This document shows, piece by piece, positions 29,227 to 41,756 of a stretch of DNA of 64,000 nt. Under the pieces are notes generated by a model. It did not search any database. It had not been told where the DNA came from and saw nothing but the letters and a program-made list of their open reading frames with translations. Source of the stretch: an uncultured Candidatus Peregrinibacteria bacterium (GTDB taxonomy: Bacteria > Patescibacteriota > Gracilibacteria > Peribacterales > Peribacteraceae); assembly GCA_903825315.1 (NCBI GenBank), contig CAIKAD010000001.1, positions 62,001 through 126,000 of the forward strand, read 5' to 3'. Made by a program: the position numbers and the translations under genes. Positions within the stretch are counted from its first letter, which is position 1, and each line of letters begins with the position of its first letter.

Positions 29227-30234
29227 ATGATCATGCACGACTTCTCTTTTGCCATGGCAGCATCCACATCTTCCGGTTCCGTGCTTTCCGAGCTTCTCGC
29301 GCAAGCGTGGACGTTGATGGTCCGTGCGCGGAGGCAGCTCCTGTGGGGCATCGTTGCCATTTCCTTCCTCAGCGTGCTCATGCAGGTGGTGGTGGGGGAT
29401 CGCGTGGGCACGGAAGCGGCAACGCAGGTGCGAAAGCTCTTGGGAGAACAGCGGTACCAGCAGCTCGTTTCGGAGATGCGTTTGCAGGGTGCCGGTGATG
29501 CCGCGCAATTGCAGAACTTTTCCGGTCAAGTAGCCACGGTGGTACAGGAGAAATTTGCTTCTCTCTCCTCCGCGGAGCAGCGCGCGTTCCTTTCCTCCGC
29601 TATCCAGGAAAGCCTCATCGATCTGTTGCCCGTCCTCTCCATATTCCTCCCACTCTTCCTGTTGCTTACGGTGTGGTCGCGCACGTTTTTCCTCCACCTG
29701 GGCCTCCATCCGGAATGGGACTTTAGCACCGCCATCGGGCGCTCCACGCAGAAGTTCCTTCCCCTGCTCGTTGTCTTCGCCCTGCTGTTCCTCTGCTCGC
29801 TCGCGTGGCTGCCGGGGGTCACGTTTTTCCTCATTCCGTATTCGCCGTTCGCGGTGCTTCTGTTCCTCATATCCTTTGTGCCACCCGCCATCCTGGTGCC
29901 GCGTTTTGCGCTGGCGCCCGTGATTTGCCTTACGGGCGGGGGGGTAGTCCGCAGCGTGGGGCAGAGCTTCCGCCGCAGCAAGGGGCGGTACTGGAAGATT
30001 GTGGGCAATGTCCTCGCCGCGCTCCTGCTCTCCACCATCGCCCTGTGGTTCCTCCTCACCGTTTCGGACATCGTGGGGGCGGTCCTCAATTTCTCCTACG
30101 TACTGCTCTTCCTCTACTGGCTCCGCCAGGCGCTCTCCTTCGGATCTGCCGCATACCGCACGGTCTTCCTCGCGCGACTTTCGGATAGCCTGCTCCAGGG
30201 CCCGCAGAAGATGATGGCGCGGAAGGTGCGGTAA
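29227..30234 (+). CDS. Polytopic membrane protein, hypothetical
   Basis: Several TM segments; start uncertain (ORF opens at 29203). Confidence 0.65.
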   Translation: MIMHDFSFAMAASTSSGSVLSELLAQAWTLMVRARRQLLWGIVAISFLSVLMQVVVGDRVGTEAATQVRKLLGEQRYQQLVSEMRLQGAGDAAQLQNFSGQVATVVQEKFASLSSAEQRAFLSSAIQESLIDLLPVLSIFLPLFLLLTVWSRTFFLHLGLHPEWDFSTAIGRSTQKFLPLLVVFALLFLCSLAWLPGVTFFLIPYSPFAVLLFLISFVPPAILVPRFALAPVICLTGGGVVRSVGQSFRRSKGRYWKIVGNVLAALLLSTIALWFLLTVSDIVGAVLNFSYVLLFLYWLRQALSFGSAAYRTVFLARLSDSLLQGPQKMMARKVR

Positions 30235-30252
30235 ATCGGCGCAGCCGATGTA

Positions 30253-30425
30253 CCGCCCTCACCCCTAGCCCTCTCCCAGGGGGAGAGGGGAATGTTTGTG
30301 TTCTTTGGTTGTTTGTTTTGTGTGTTGTTTGGACACTCAAGAAGTCCCTGATTGAAAGCAGTGGCTTTGCCTTGGCTAGCGCTGCGCCCCCTTTCTCCCC
30401 CGGAGAAAGGGGGCTGGGGGGATAG
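30253..30425. repeat. Composite palindromic repeat, family 1, copy B
   Basis: ccgccctcacccctagccctctcccagggggagagggg ... ccccctttctcccccggagaaagggggctgggg. Confidence 0.65.
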
Positions 30426-30461
30426 AGGAGAAACAAGACAACAAACAAAAACTCAACGTCC

Positions 30462-32732
<2,271 letters not shown>

Positions 32733-32857
32733 TCATTGGATTCTTTCTGTCCGCTTCAACAATATTCTCTACTAAGGTGCGGCATCTCTCATCACTGTCA
32801 ATTGCTTTATCTTCCTAATAGGGAAAGATACCGCGCGTCCCTTACGGCTCACCTCCC

Positions 32858-33094
32858 ATGTTAACCGCTCAAGACATTTACGCCCGCCTCGAAGCGCTCA
32901 ATGACGAAGCCATTGCATCGATAGCCTCCATTGTCGAACTCTGCCGCGACGCTGCCGAAGAAGATCCCGAAGCCGTGGACCTGCAGGAGATTCTCGATCG
33001 ATGGGCCGATGCTGCCGATGAACACGGATGGAATCCGGCTGTCACATCGCGCCTGGCAAAGGGGATTGTGGATCTGTGCAAGCAGGGGGAGTAG
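32858..33094 (+). CDS. Small acidic hypothetical protein, 78 aa
   Basis: MLTAQDIYARLEALNDEAIASIASIVELCRDAAEEDPEAVDLQEILDRW. Confidence 0.5.
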   Translation: MLTAQDIYARLEALNDEAIASIASIVELCRDAAEEDPEAVDLQEILDRWADAADEHGWNPAVTSRLAKGIVDLCKQGE

Positions 33095-33209
33095 CGCAGC
33101 TTCCATTGCTCTCCAGAGAGCATGGAAGTGTTTTTGTCTGCCTCAACCCTCTCCTTTCCGGCCCGATCCTCAGGAGGGGGCAGATCCATACAGTGAGAAT
33201 TACGGTATA

Positions 33210-33238
33210 TTGATACAATAGCAAAAAGATGGTATAAT
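33210..33238 (+). promoter_or_regulatory. Sigma70-like promoter of pilT
   Basis: TTGATA-17-TATAAT, 6 nt before the GTG start. Confidence 0.8.
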
Positions 33239-33244
33239 AACTAC

Positions 33245-34282
33245 GTGGACACACAAACAACGATCCCACTCTTCCAGAAGGCCGTGGAGGCGAAGGCGTC
33301 GGACGTGCACGTGGCCGTCGGGTCGCCCATCCTCTTCCGCATCGACGGTGTGCTCATCCCGCAGACGGAACAGGACGTAACGCCCGAGCAGGCGCTTGCC
33401 ATCGTGCGCGCGGTGCTGGGCGAGGGGCCGTTCAAACGGTTTGAGGCCGAGAAGGAAATTGACGTGTCGTACCAGGTGGGCAACGGCACGCGACTGCGCG
33501 TCAATTGCCACTACGAGCGCGGCAACATGGGCCTCGCTGCGCGTGTTATCCCGGCAGTCATCCCCACCATCGAACAGCTGCAGCTTGGGGACATTGCCAA
33601 CAAGATCTTTTCGCTTGAAAACGGGCTCGTGCTGTTCACGGGACCCACCGGCATGGGAAAGTCCTCCTCGCTTGCGGCGATTTTGCAGTCCATCAACGAG
33701 AAGGAAGCCAACAACATCATCACGCTGGAAGACCCCATCGAATTCCTGTTTCCCAAGGGCAAGTCCATGATCCGCCAGCGCGAGTACGGGCACGATTTCC
33801 TCTCGTTCCCCGAGGCGATGAAGCGCGTGCTGCGCCAGGATCCGGATATCGTGATGGTGGGCGAGATGCGCGACCCCGAGACCATTGCCGCAGCCCTCAC
33901 ACTCGCGGAGACGGGGCACCTCATCTTCGCCACGCTCCACACGCCCAACGCCATCCAGACCGTGGACCGCATCATCGATGTCTTTGCGCCCCATCAACAG
34001 GGGCAGGTGCGCGCACAGCTCTCGCTCTCACTCAAGATGGTGGTGGCGCAAAAGCTCCTCCCCAAGGTGGGCGGCGGGCGCGTAGCCCTGCGCGAGGTGC
34101 TCCTCAATACCGCTGCGGTAGGCAACACCATCCGCGACGGTCGCACGCAGGAGCTCACTACCGTGATGCAGACGAGCGAGGATGTTGGCATGGTCACGTT
34201 CGCAAAGGCGGCAGAGCGTCTCCTGGTCCATGGGCTCATTACCAAGGACTTGTATCAGACGTTGTCGGCGACGGTGAGGTGA
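33245..34282 (+). CDS. pilT: Type IV pilus retraction ATPase PilT-like
   Basis: GPTGMGKSSSLAA, IITLEDPIEF, RQDPDIVMVGEMRDPET, ATLHTPNA. Confidence 0.93.
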   Translation: MDTQTTIPLFQKAVEAKASDVHVAVGSPILFRIDGVLIPQTEQDVTPEQALAIVRAVLGEGPFKRFEAEKEIDVSYQVGNGTRLRVNCHYERGNMGLAARVIPAVIPTIEQLQLGDIANKIFSLENGLVLFTGPTGMGKSSSLAAILQSINEKEANNIITLEDPIEFLFPKGKSMIRQREYGHDFLSFPEAMKRVLRQDPDIVMVGEMRDPETIAAALTLAETGHLIFATLHTPNAIQTVDRIIDVFAPHQQGQVRAQLSLSLKMVVAQKLLPKVGGGRVALREVLLNTAAVGNTIRDGRTQELTTVMQTSEDVGMVTFAKAAERLLVHGLITKDLYQTLSATVR

Positions 34283-34363
34283 AGACGCTTGGAAGCTTAG
34301 CAGTCAGATATCAGGAGACGCTTGTTTTAGGCAGCGATTAGGGCTGGAGCGGAATTCGTTGCA

Positions 34364-35242
34364 TTAGGGGAACAGTTCCGTGGACAAGTACTTTTCCCCC
34401 CGGTCCGGGAAGATGACCACAATGGTTCCCTGTGTGATGGCACGCGCAACATCCAGTGCACCGTAGAGGTTGGCGCCGCTGCTCACGCCGCAGAGGAGCC
34501 CTTCCGTCCGCGCCAGACGGCGCGCCATGGCCACGGCCTGATCCCGCGATACGGAGATGGTCCCATCCAGGAAGGACGGGTCAAAGTGCGCCGGGGCGTG
34601 CGGTTCCTTCATATTGCGCAGGCCGTCGATGCGGCTTTCCGGTTCCACCCCGATGATTCGGATGCCGGGTTTTGTCTTCCGGAGCCCGCGTCCCGCCCCC
34701 AAGAGTGTCCCGAACGTCCCCATTCCTGCAACGAAGTGGGTTACGTCTGGTACCTGTTCCAGGATTTCCCGGGCTGTCGTTTCTTCATGGGCAAGAGGGT
34801 TTTGGACGTTCGCGTGCTGGTTGACGTACCAGTAGCGGCCGGGATGTTCGGCGAGAAGCGCGTGGACCTTGGCGATCGCACCACCGGTCCCCATCTCTGC
34901 GGGCGTCTCGATCAATTCCGCGCCGTACGCCCGCAGCACCTTCTTTCGTTCCTCGCTGGCGTTCGCCGCCATCGTGAGCGTGAGCCGGTAGCCCTTTACC
35001 GCCGCAATCATCGCCAGTGCGATGCCGGTGTTTCCGCTCGTGGCTTCCAGCATGGTCACGTCCCTGGTCAATATCCCGCGTTCCTCCGCATCGCGGACCA
35101 TAAAGAGCGCGATACGGTCCTTAACGGAGCCGCCGATGTTCTGCCCTTCCAGCTTGGCATAGAGCGCTACGCGCGGATTGGGGTTGATGCGTGCGAGTCT
35201 GACGACGGGTGTGTTGCCGATGAGGGAGAGGAGGGTATTCAT
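34364..35242 (-). CDS. Cysteine synthase family PLP enzyme
   Basis: IGNTPVVRL, GGSVKDRIA (Lys), EATSGNTGIALA, CGVSSGAN. Confidence 0.92.
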   Translation of the reverse strand: MNTLLSLIGNTPVVRLARINPNPRVALYAKLEGQNIGGSVKDRIALFMVRDAEERGILTRDVTMLEATSGNTGIALAMIAAVKGYRLTLTMAANASEERKKVLRAYGAELIETPAEMGTGGAIAKVHALLAEHPGRYWYVNQHANVQNPLAHEETTAREILEQVPDVTHFVAGMGTFGTLLGAGRGLRKTKPGIRIIGVEPESRIDGLRNMKEPHAPAHFDPSFLDGTISVSRDQAVAMARRLARTEGLLCGVSSGANLYGALDVARAITQGTIVVIFPDRGEKYLSTELFP

Positions 35243-35688
35243 AGGAGGGAGGGAAGGGGAATATGAACCGGGGGAAAAGCTTCCGCGATGGGGATGCGCC
35301 GACAGCCAAATACATGCCGCGTCGTTTTCCACGGCAGCAAGGTTCCCGACGTGCCGCGTTCAATCACCAGCTTTTTGGAAACGGGGATGTCCGACCGGAA
35401 GGGTTCGACAATGATGTCCTCACTCCAGAGATCCACGAAGAAGACGGGGATGCGTTTAAGACCAAGTCTCTTTGCCGCATGCCAACGATGGTGACCGTCC
35501 AGAATTACTTTCGATTGGGTGTCTGCGATGATTGCTCTTCTCAGGATCCTGTCGCGCCGGAGCTGCTCCAGCAGTTCCTGCAGGTGTTCTGCCGAGACCT
35601 CCTCGTGGGGGAGGAGGTGTTGGCGAGCCGGAAACGACAACAGCATGATTCGATAGGGGAGAGTGTACACCGTTGGGGGCGGATGCAA
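35239..35688 (-). CDS. ParB/SerK-like (DGHHR) domain protein
   Basis: VILDGHHRWHAAKRLGLKRIPVFFVDL; ATGA overlap with cysteine synthase. Confidence 0.7.
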   Translation of the reverse strand: MHPPPTVYTLPYRIMLLSFPARQHLLPHEEVSAEHLQELLEQLRRDRILRRAIIADTQSKVILDGHHRWHAAKRLGLKRIPVFFVDLWSEDIIVEPFRSDIPVSKKLVIERGTSGTLLPWKTTRHVFGCRRIPIAEAFPPVHIPLPSLL

Positions 35689-35788
35689 TACTGATGGCAG
35701 AGGTTAGGGGTGGTGCGGCGTCTGCCGTAACGCGATTGGCCGGTATCTGTGTTGACCTCCGAGTGGGATTCCTCCTACAGTCCATCCG

Positions 35789-36922
35789 ATGCAACGAGAC
35801 TTGACCACTGCCTCCTACCTGCAGCAGCGGGAGGCGTCTGTTTTTCGCACGCTCAAAGAAATCTGCGAGATTCCGTCACCGACGTTCCATGAACAGGCTA
35901 AAATCCGCCACCTCGTCCGTCTCCTCCGGTCCCTCGGTCTGACGGATGTCCATATTGATGGCGCCGGGAATGCCATCGGATTCCTGATCGCCGATCCCAA
36001 GCGGAAGAAATTCGTCCTCCTCTCCGCCCATGCGGACACTGCTTGCACCGTCCCGATCCCTATCCGCGTAAGGGACGACGGAGCGTACCTGCGTGCCCAC
36101 GGCATCTGCGACGATAGCGCGGGAGTGACAGCGCTGCTGACGTTCCTTCGGTTTGTGAAGGAGGAACGTGTTCATCTTCGGAAGAACTATCTCGTTGCCT
36201 TTACCGTGTGCGAGGAAGGGTTGGGCGCCAAGCGCGGCATGAAGGCGGTGATGAAGACATATGCGAAGAGCATCGCTTCTGTCGTAAATGTGGAGAGCCA
36301 TGACATTGGGCGCATTACCCATGCGTGTGTGGGGCAGTACCGCGCGCGGCTCACGGTCACAACGAAGCAGAAAGGAGCACACAGTTACCACGATTTCGGG
36401 GAGCCGAATGCCGTGGTCATCCTCTCGACGATGATCCACGATCTATCACAGGTTCCCTTCCCGCGCGGCGTGACGTACAACGTGACGGCGGCGGAAGGGG
36501 GCGGGCGCATTAACGTCATCCCGGACCAGGCGCAATGCCTCGTGGAGTTCCGCGCGGAGAAACAGAAGGATATCGACAGACTCGTTACAAGGTTTGAGGG
36601 GATGGTGAAGCGGCGGAAAGGCAAGAACGTCACGTGTACCCTCGAGGTCCTTGCGACGACGCAAGCGGCGCGGATGCCGAAGCATCTCCCGATGTATCGC
36701 ATTGCCCGGCGTGTCATCACGTCCCTTGGCATCAAGCCGTTCTTCAGCGTTGGCAACACGGATGGCGATGTGCCGATGGCGATGGGCGTTCCCACCATCA
36801 CTCTTGGTTCAGCCCATGGCTTTGCCACACATTCCCCGGAGGAGAAGCTGTTGAAAAAGACCTATCTACAGGGAGTGGGACAGGTGATGGAGGTGATATT
36901 GGCGTTGGATGAGGCGGAGTGA
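35789..36922 (+). CDS. M20-family peptidase (PepT-like)
   Basis: LLSAHADTA, ICDDSAGVTALL, CEEGLGAKRG, GAHSYHDF. Confidence 0.85.
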   Translation: MQRDLTTASYLQQREASVFRTLKEICEIPSPTFHEQAKIRHLVRLLRSLGLTDVHIDGAGNAIGFLIADPKRKKFVLLSAHADTACTVPIPIRVRDDGAYLRAHGICDDSAGVTALLTFLRFVKEERVHLRKNYLVAFTVCEEGLGAKRGMKAVMKTYAKSIASVVNVESHDIGRITHACVGQYRARLTVTTKQKGAHSYHDFGEPNAVVILSTMIHDLSQVPFPRGVTYNVTAAEGGGRINVIPDQAQCLVEFRAEKQKDIDRLVTRFEGMVKRRKGKNVTCTLEVLATTQAARMPKHLPMYRIARRVITSLGIKPFFSVGNTDGDVPMAMGVPTITLGSAHGFATHSPEEKLLKKTYLQGVGQVMEVILALDEAE

Positions 36923-37163
36923 AGGGGAGTTCCACGCCCGCCCGGAACTTAAAATATGGCTTACCGTAGGGCTAAAACGAAATACCGCACCGCGGATTAC
37001 CCGCGAAAATATTGCTGTTGCGTCAGATATGCTACCAAGCAATAAAAAATGATATTTACAAGATTTCAAAAGCGCGTAGTGTTGGGGTTTGCCGAAACCC
37101 TGCTTCGTTTATTTTCCCAGTCTTGGACGGGCGGGAGCACAGGCACTCATTTTCTCCCCCTGC

Positions 37164-39440
37164 ATGAGCCCCCTGCCTTCCAGTGTCGAGAACTACTTAA
37201 AGGAAGCCGGCTTTACGTCCACGGAGCTGCTCGTGCTTAAAAAGCTCCTGGAAGAGGATGCGCTCACGCTGCGGGAATTGGCGGCAAAGACGGGCAAGAG
37301 CACGGGCGTGCTCGACCAGGCGCTCAAAAAGCTCCTGCGCCGGAACATTGTGATGCGCGAGTCGGTGAACGACACGGCCAAGTACCGCCTCATTTCGCTG
37401 GAAGCGATTGCCAAGTGGATGGAGGAGGATACGCGGCAGAAGCAGGAGATGCTCAAGCGCCGACACCAGAACTTTGAAGCCTTCCTCCGTTCCGTGCAGA
37501 CGGAGCACGACCGGCCGGAGATGCAGTTCTTCGATGGCGACGCGGGCATCAGTACCGCGTACGAAAAGCTCCTTGGTCAGACGAAGGAACTCCTCCACTA
37601 CTTCCCCGTCACCACCACCGCAGAGGAAGATCCCCTGCGCGAGTTCCGTGTGAAATACTTCCGCGACCGGCGCAACGCAGGGGTCTTTTCCCGCTACATC
37701 GTCCACAACACGCCGCTTGGGCGCCGCTTTGCTTCCCGTGATCCCTTTGAGTACCGCAAGACGATGCTTGTACCGGAGCACAAGGTTCCCATCACATTCG
37801 AAAAGGTGATCGCGGGCGACACCATCGCGTGCTTTAACCACGTGGAGAAGAAGGTCTGTTTTGTCCGTTACAGGGACCTGGCGCAGGTGGAGCGCGACCT
37901 CTTTGAGCGTATTTGGGAGGAACAGGAGCACGGCGTTGCGGGTCCCGTTCCGGCTGCGTCCGTCCCATCGGTTCCCGAGGTGCCTCTTTCCACGCGCACG
38001 CTCTCCGCGCTGCGGGAGTTCTTCCTGAGCAAGAAGAGTTTGGCCATTATGGGCGGGTTTATCCTTGCGGCAGCGCTCGTCACCTTTGGTCTCTATCGGC
38101 AGAACTACAACCTCAATCTCCAGCGCCTCCGCGAGCGGGCCATGTCCATTGCCGCAACGGGCGCGATGCAATTCGATTACCGGGATTTGGACAAGCTTCG
38201 TACGATCGAGGACATCAAGAAACCGGAGTATGCGAAGGTGATCAGAAAGATGAATGAGATCCGGGATTTAAACGAAAGTGTTGCGTATGCATGGATCCTG
38301 CGGCCTTCTGACAAGGCAAATTATTGGGAATTTGTTGCGGATGCAGATTCTATAGATCCCTATGCAAAATTTGATGTAAACGCTGATGGAGTGGTAGATG
38401 AGAATGACCAGCTCCAATATCCGGGTCAATTTTATGATCAGATTGATAATTACCTTGATGTCGAAATGAAGGATACTTATTCCGTTCCAGAAATATATTC
38501 TGATCAGTGGGGAACATATCTTTCGAGTTCTTCGCCCATTCGTGATGCGTCTGGAATATCAGTAGCAATATTTGGTGTGGATATCTTTGTTAAGGAAGTA
38601 TCCTTGCTCACATGGCAGTCTTTCAATTATATATTTTGCTTCGTTGGGCTATTTCTGATCTTTGTTCTTGTTCGTCTCGCAGCATTCAATAAATCGCTAT
38701 TCAGCGAGTTGTGGCAGGTCTTCAAGATGCGGAAGGTGCTTCTCTGGTTAGCACTAGCGGCGGAGATTGCGTTCTTTGTCACACTTGGCTTCTATTTCTA
38801 TACCTTGAACATTATCAAAGAAGAGTACGGACAGAAGCTGATGGCGGTGGCTGCTACGGCGGCAAGCCAGTTCGACACCGACGATCTGGATCAGCTTCAT
38901 TTACCGCGAGACATGAAGAAAGAGGCGTATCAAAGAGTGTTTAACAAGCTCAATGATATTCGGGATACGAATACGGATGTAAATATCAAATGGGCGTACA
39001 TCCTGCGTTCGTCACCGGAGAAGTATACTTGGGAATTTGTTGCGGATGCGGATGCCAATGATAACCTTCCATTTTGGACCGATGGGAATGTGGATGGCAT
39101 ACAAACAATAGATGAATCCATTTGTCCTCCTGGGACACAGAACTATCAGGAATTTGCCACCATAGGGAACAAGGAGTTAGCCCTCAGCAAACCACTCGTA
39201 GACGATACCGATCCTGATAGCGACCAATGGGGCGCGATCCTCTCTGCAAGTGCACCTATTGCCGACCACTCCGGCAACCACGTGGCCATCATTGGTCTCG
39301 ATGCGGACTACTCGGAAATGTACAAGGCACACCGCGAACGCTTTGTCTTTACCTTCTGGTTCATCGGAATCTTCTTTGCCTTGGTACTGTTCGGCCTTCT
39401 CGCTTCTAAGATTTCCGGTTCCGTTCACAAATCTTCATGA
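37164..39440 (+). CDS. Membrane-tethered TrmB-like HTH regulator with two extracytoplasmic sensor modules (paralogue 1)
   Basis: HTH FTSTELLVLKKLLEEDALTLRELAAKTGKSTGVLDQALKKLLRRN; TM segments; DVNADGVVDEND loop. Confidence 0.8.
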   Translation: MSPLPSSVENYLKEAGFTSTELLVLKKLLEEDALTLRELAAKTGKSTGVLDQALKKLLRRNIVMRESVNDTAKYRLISLEAIAKWMEEDTRQKQEMLKRRHQNFEAFLRSVQTEHDRPEMQFFDGDAGISTAYEKLLGQTKELLHYFPVTTTAEEDPLREFRVKYFRDRRNAGVFSRYIVHNTPLGRRFASRDPFEYRKTMLVPEHKVPITFEKVIAGDTIACFNHVEKKVCFVRYRDLAQVERDLFERIWEEQEHGVAGPVPAASVPSVPEVPLSTRTLSALREFFLSKKSLAIMGGFILAAALVTFGLYRQNYNLNLQRLRERAMSIAATGAMQFDYRDLDKLRTIEDIKKPEYAKVIRKMNEIRDLNESVAYAWILRPSDKANYWEFVADADSIDPYAKFDVNADGVVDENDQLQYPGQFYDQIDNYLDVEMKDTYSVPEIYSDQWGTYLSSSSPIRDASGISVAIFGVDIFVKEVSLLTWQSFNYIFCFVGLFLIFVLVRLAAFNKSLFSELWQVFKMRKVLLWLALAAEIAFFVTLGFYFYTLNIIKEEYGQKLMAVAATAASQFDTDDLDQLHLPRDMKKEAYQRVFNKLNDIRDTNTDVNIKWAYILRSSPEKYTWEFVADADANDNLPFWTDGNVDGIQTIDESICPPGTQNYQEFATIGNKELALSKPLVDDTDPDSDQWGAILSASAPIADHSGNHVAIIGLDADYSEMYKAHRERFVFTFWFIGIFFALVLFGLLASKISGSVHKSS

Positions 39441-41680
39441 ACGCCCTCCCCGCCAGCATCGAAAGCTATCTCCTCGAAGCGGGGTTTACGAGCACAGAAC
39501 TCCTTGTACTCAAGAAGCTCCTGGAAGAGGACGCGCTCACGCTACGGGAACTGGCGGCAAAGACGGGCAAGAGCACGGGCGTGCTGGACCAGGCGCTCAA
39601 AAAGCTCCTGCGCCGGAACATTGTCACACGCGAATCCATCAATGAGACAGGTAAGTACCATCTCGTTTCCTTGGCCGCCATCGTCAAATGGATGGAGGAG
39701 GACACAAGGCAGAAGCAGGAGATGCTCAAGCGGCGGCACCAGAACTTTCAGACGTTTATTGAGTCGTTGCAACTCGGCAAGACGCGTCCCGAAATGGAGT
39801 ACTTTGATGGCAAAGAGGGGATTGAAAAGGCCTACAAGCAGCTGCTCCAGTACAAGAAGGAGATGCTCCACTACTTCCCCGTCACGTGTTCCGCCGAGGA
39901 TGATCCCATGCGGGATTTCCGCGTCCAATACTTTCGAGAGCGCCGCTCTGCGGGCGTGTTTGCGCGCTACATCGTCCACAACACCCCGCTCGGGCGCCGC
40001 TTTGCTTCCCGTGATCCCTTTGAGTACCGCAAGACGCTTCTGGTCCCGGAGGAGAAGTTTCCCATGAGCTTTGAGAAGGTGATTGTGGACGACATTGTTG
40101 CCTGTATCAACCATGCGGAGAACAAGGTCTGTTTTATCCGGTACAAGGAGCTGGCGGAGACGGAGCGGCAGCTCTTTGAGCGCATTTGGCAGGAGCAGGA
40201 GCAGGGCGTATCCGGACCTGTGCCCGTGCAGCAGGCAACGGCACAACCCGATATTCCGCTCTCCACGCGCACGCTCTCGGGGTTGAGGGAGTTCTTTATG
40301 ACGAAGAAGAGCTTTGCGTTGTTTGGAGTGTTTGCCGTCGCCTCGGCTCTCGTCACGTACGGGCTGTACCGGCAGAACGTCTACTTGAACACGCAGCGCA
40401 TCCGTGAGCGGGCAATCTCCATCGCCGCAACAGGTGCCATGCAATTTGATACGAAGGACCTGGATAAGCTGCGCAGTGTGGAAGATGTCCAAAGCATTGA
40501 GTATGCAAGGGTACTGGCGAAGTTGAATGAGATCCGGGCGGAGAATGAAGGGGTACGGTACACATGGATCATGCGTCCAACGGACAAAGAAGGGGTTTGG
40601 GAGTTTGTCGCCGATGCCGATTCATTGGATCCCAATGCCAAAAAGGACCTCAATAAGGATGGCGTCATTGATGAAGCGGACCATCTCTCGCCGCCGGGAG
40701 AGATATATGAGGATGATACGGGTGGCATAGCTTTGGCGTTGCTTCAGCCTTTTGCCGACCAGGAACCGACCGAAGACCAATGGGGTTCCTTTATCAGCGG
40801 CATGGTTCCCATTAAAGATGCGTCTGGCAAAGCAGTCGCAGTATTTGGAGTGGACGTAGAAGGGGCACGTTTGTACTCCATGATGCGGCAGACATTTAAC
40901 GCGGCGCTCTATTTTGTCAGTTTCTTCCTGCTGTTTGTTTTTATCCGCCTCGCGGCATTCAACAAGTCGCTGTTTCTTGAGGTGTGGCAGGCATTCAAGA
41001 TGCGCAGGGTTCTTATCACTCTGGCGCTCTGTGCGGAGATTGCCTTCTTTGTGACGCTTGGGTTGTATTACTACACGCTTAACATCATCAAGGACGAGAT
41101 GGCGCAGAAGCTGATGGCAATTTCCGCGACCGCTACCAGCCAGTTTGACCCTACCGACTTGGATCAGTTGCACTTTGCGCGTGATATGAAGAAGGAGGCG
41201 TACCAGAAAGTGTTCAGGAAGCTGAATGAAATCCGTGATAACAATGAACGTATTAAGTGGGCGTATATTTTCCGGCCTGCCATAGGAGATGCCATGTGGG
41301 AATTTGTTGCGGATGCGGACACCAATTACAACTTGCCCTACTGGGAAGATTTAAATGGGGACGGGGAGGAAACTCCTGACGAACTCAATGTTCCTCCCGG
41401 CATTCATTACTATGCGAAAGGACTGGTTCTAGAAAATAAGGAATTGGCATTAAGCCAACCCACACTTGACGATGCTTACACGGATCAATGGGGAACTTTT
41501 ATTTCCGGCAGTGCCCCCGTTGTGGGGAAAGACGGCACGGCTCAGTATCTGCTGGGCTTTGATATTGAGTTATCGGATGTATACCAGGCTGCCACCAGGC
41601 GGTTTATGCCTTGGTTGTGGTTTTTGGGCTTCTTTTCCATACTCGTTTCTGCGCGGTTTGTTTTCCTTAGGAGTAAGTAA
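39437..41680 (+). CDS. Membrane-tethered TrmB-like HTH regulator (paralogue 2)
   Basis: Same architecture; DLNKDGVIDEAD and DLNGDGEETPDE loops; ATGA overlap with paralogue 1. Confidence 0.8.
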   Translation: MNALPASIESYLLEAGFTSTELLVLKKLLEEDALTLRELAAKTGKSTGVLDQALKKLLRRNIVTRESINETGKYHLVSLAAIVKWMEEDTRQKQEMLKRRHQNFQTFIESLQLGKTRPEMEYFDGKEGIEKAYKQLLQYKKEMLHYFPVTCSAEDDPMRDFRVQYFRERRSAGVFARYIVHNTPLGRRFASRDPFEYRKTLLVPEEKFPMSFEKVIVDDIVACINHAENKVCFIRYKELAETERQLFERIWQEQEQGVSGPVPVQQATAQPDIPLSTRTLSGLREFFMTKKSFALFGVFAVASALVTYGLYRQNVYLNTQRIRERAISIAATGAMQFDTKDLDKLRSVEDVQSIEYARVLAKLNEIRAENEGVRYTWIMRPTDKEGVWEFVADADSLDPNAKKDLNKDGVIDEADHLSPPGEIYEDDTGGIALALLQPFADQEPTEDQWGSFISGMVPIKDASGKAVAVFGVDVEGARLYSMMRQTFNAALYFVSFFLLFVFIRLAAFNKSLFLEVWQAFKMRRVLITLALCAEIAFFVTLGLYYYTLNIIKDEMAQKLMAISATATSQFDPTDLDQLHFARDMKKEAYQKVFRKLNEIRDNNERIKWAYIFRPAIGDAMWEFVADADTNYNLPYWEDLNGDGEETPDELNVPPGIHYYAKGLVLENKELALSQPTLDDAYTDQWGTFISGSAPVVGKDGTAQYLLGFDIELSDVYQAATRRFMPWLWFLGFFSILVSARFVFLRSK

Positions 41681-41756
41681 TGGAAGAGGGAAAGGATTTT
41701 AGAAGTAGAAGCCGTGGCCTAAACATCAGATTCCTTTGAGCTAAATTTCCTTTATC

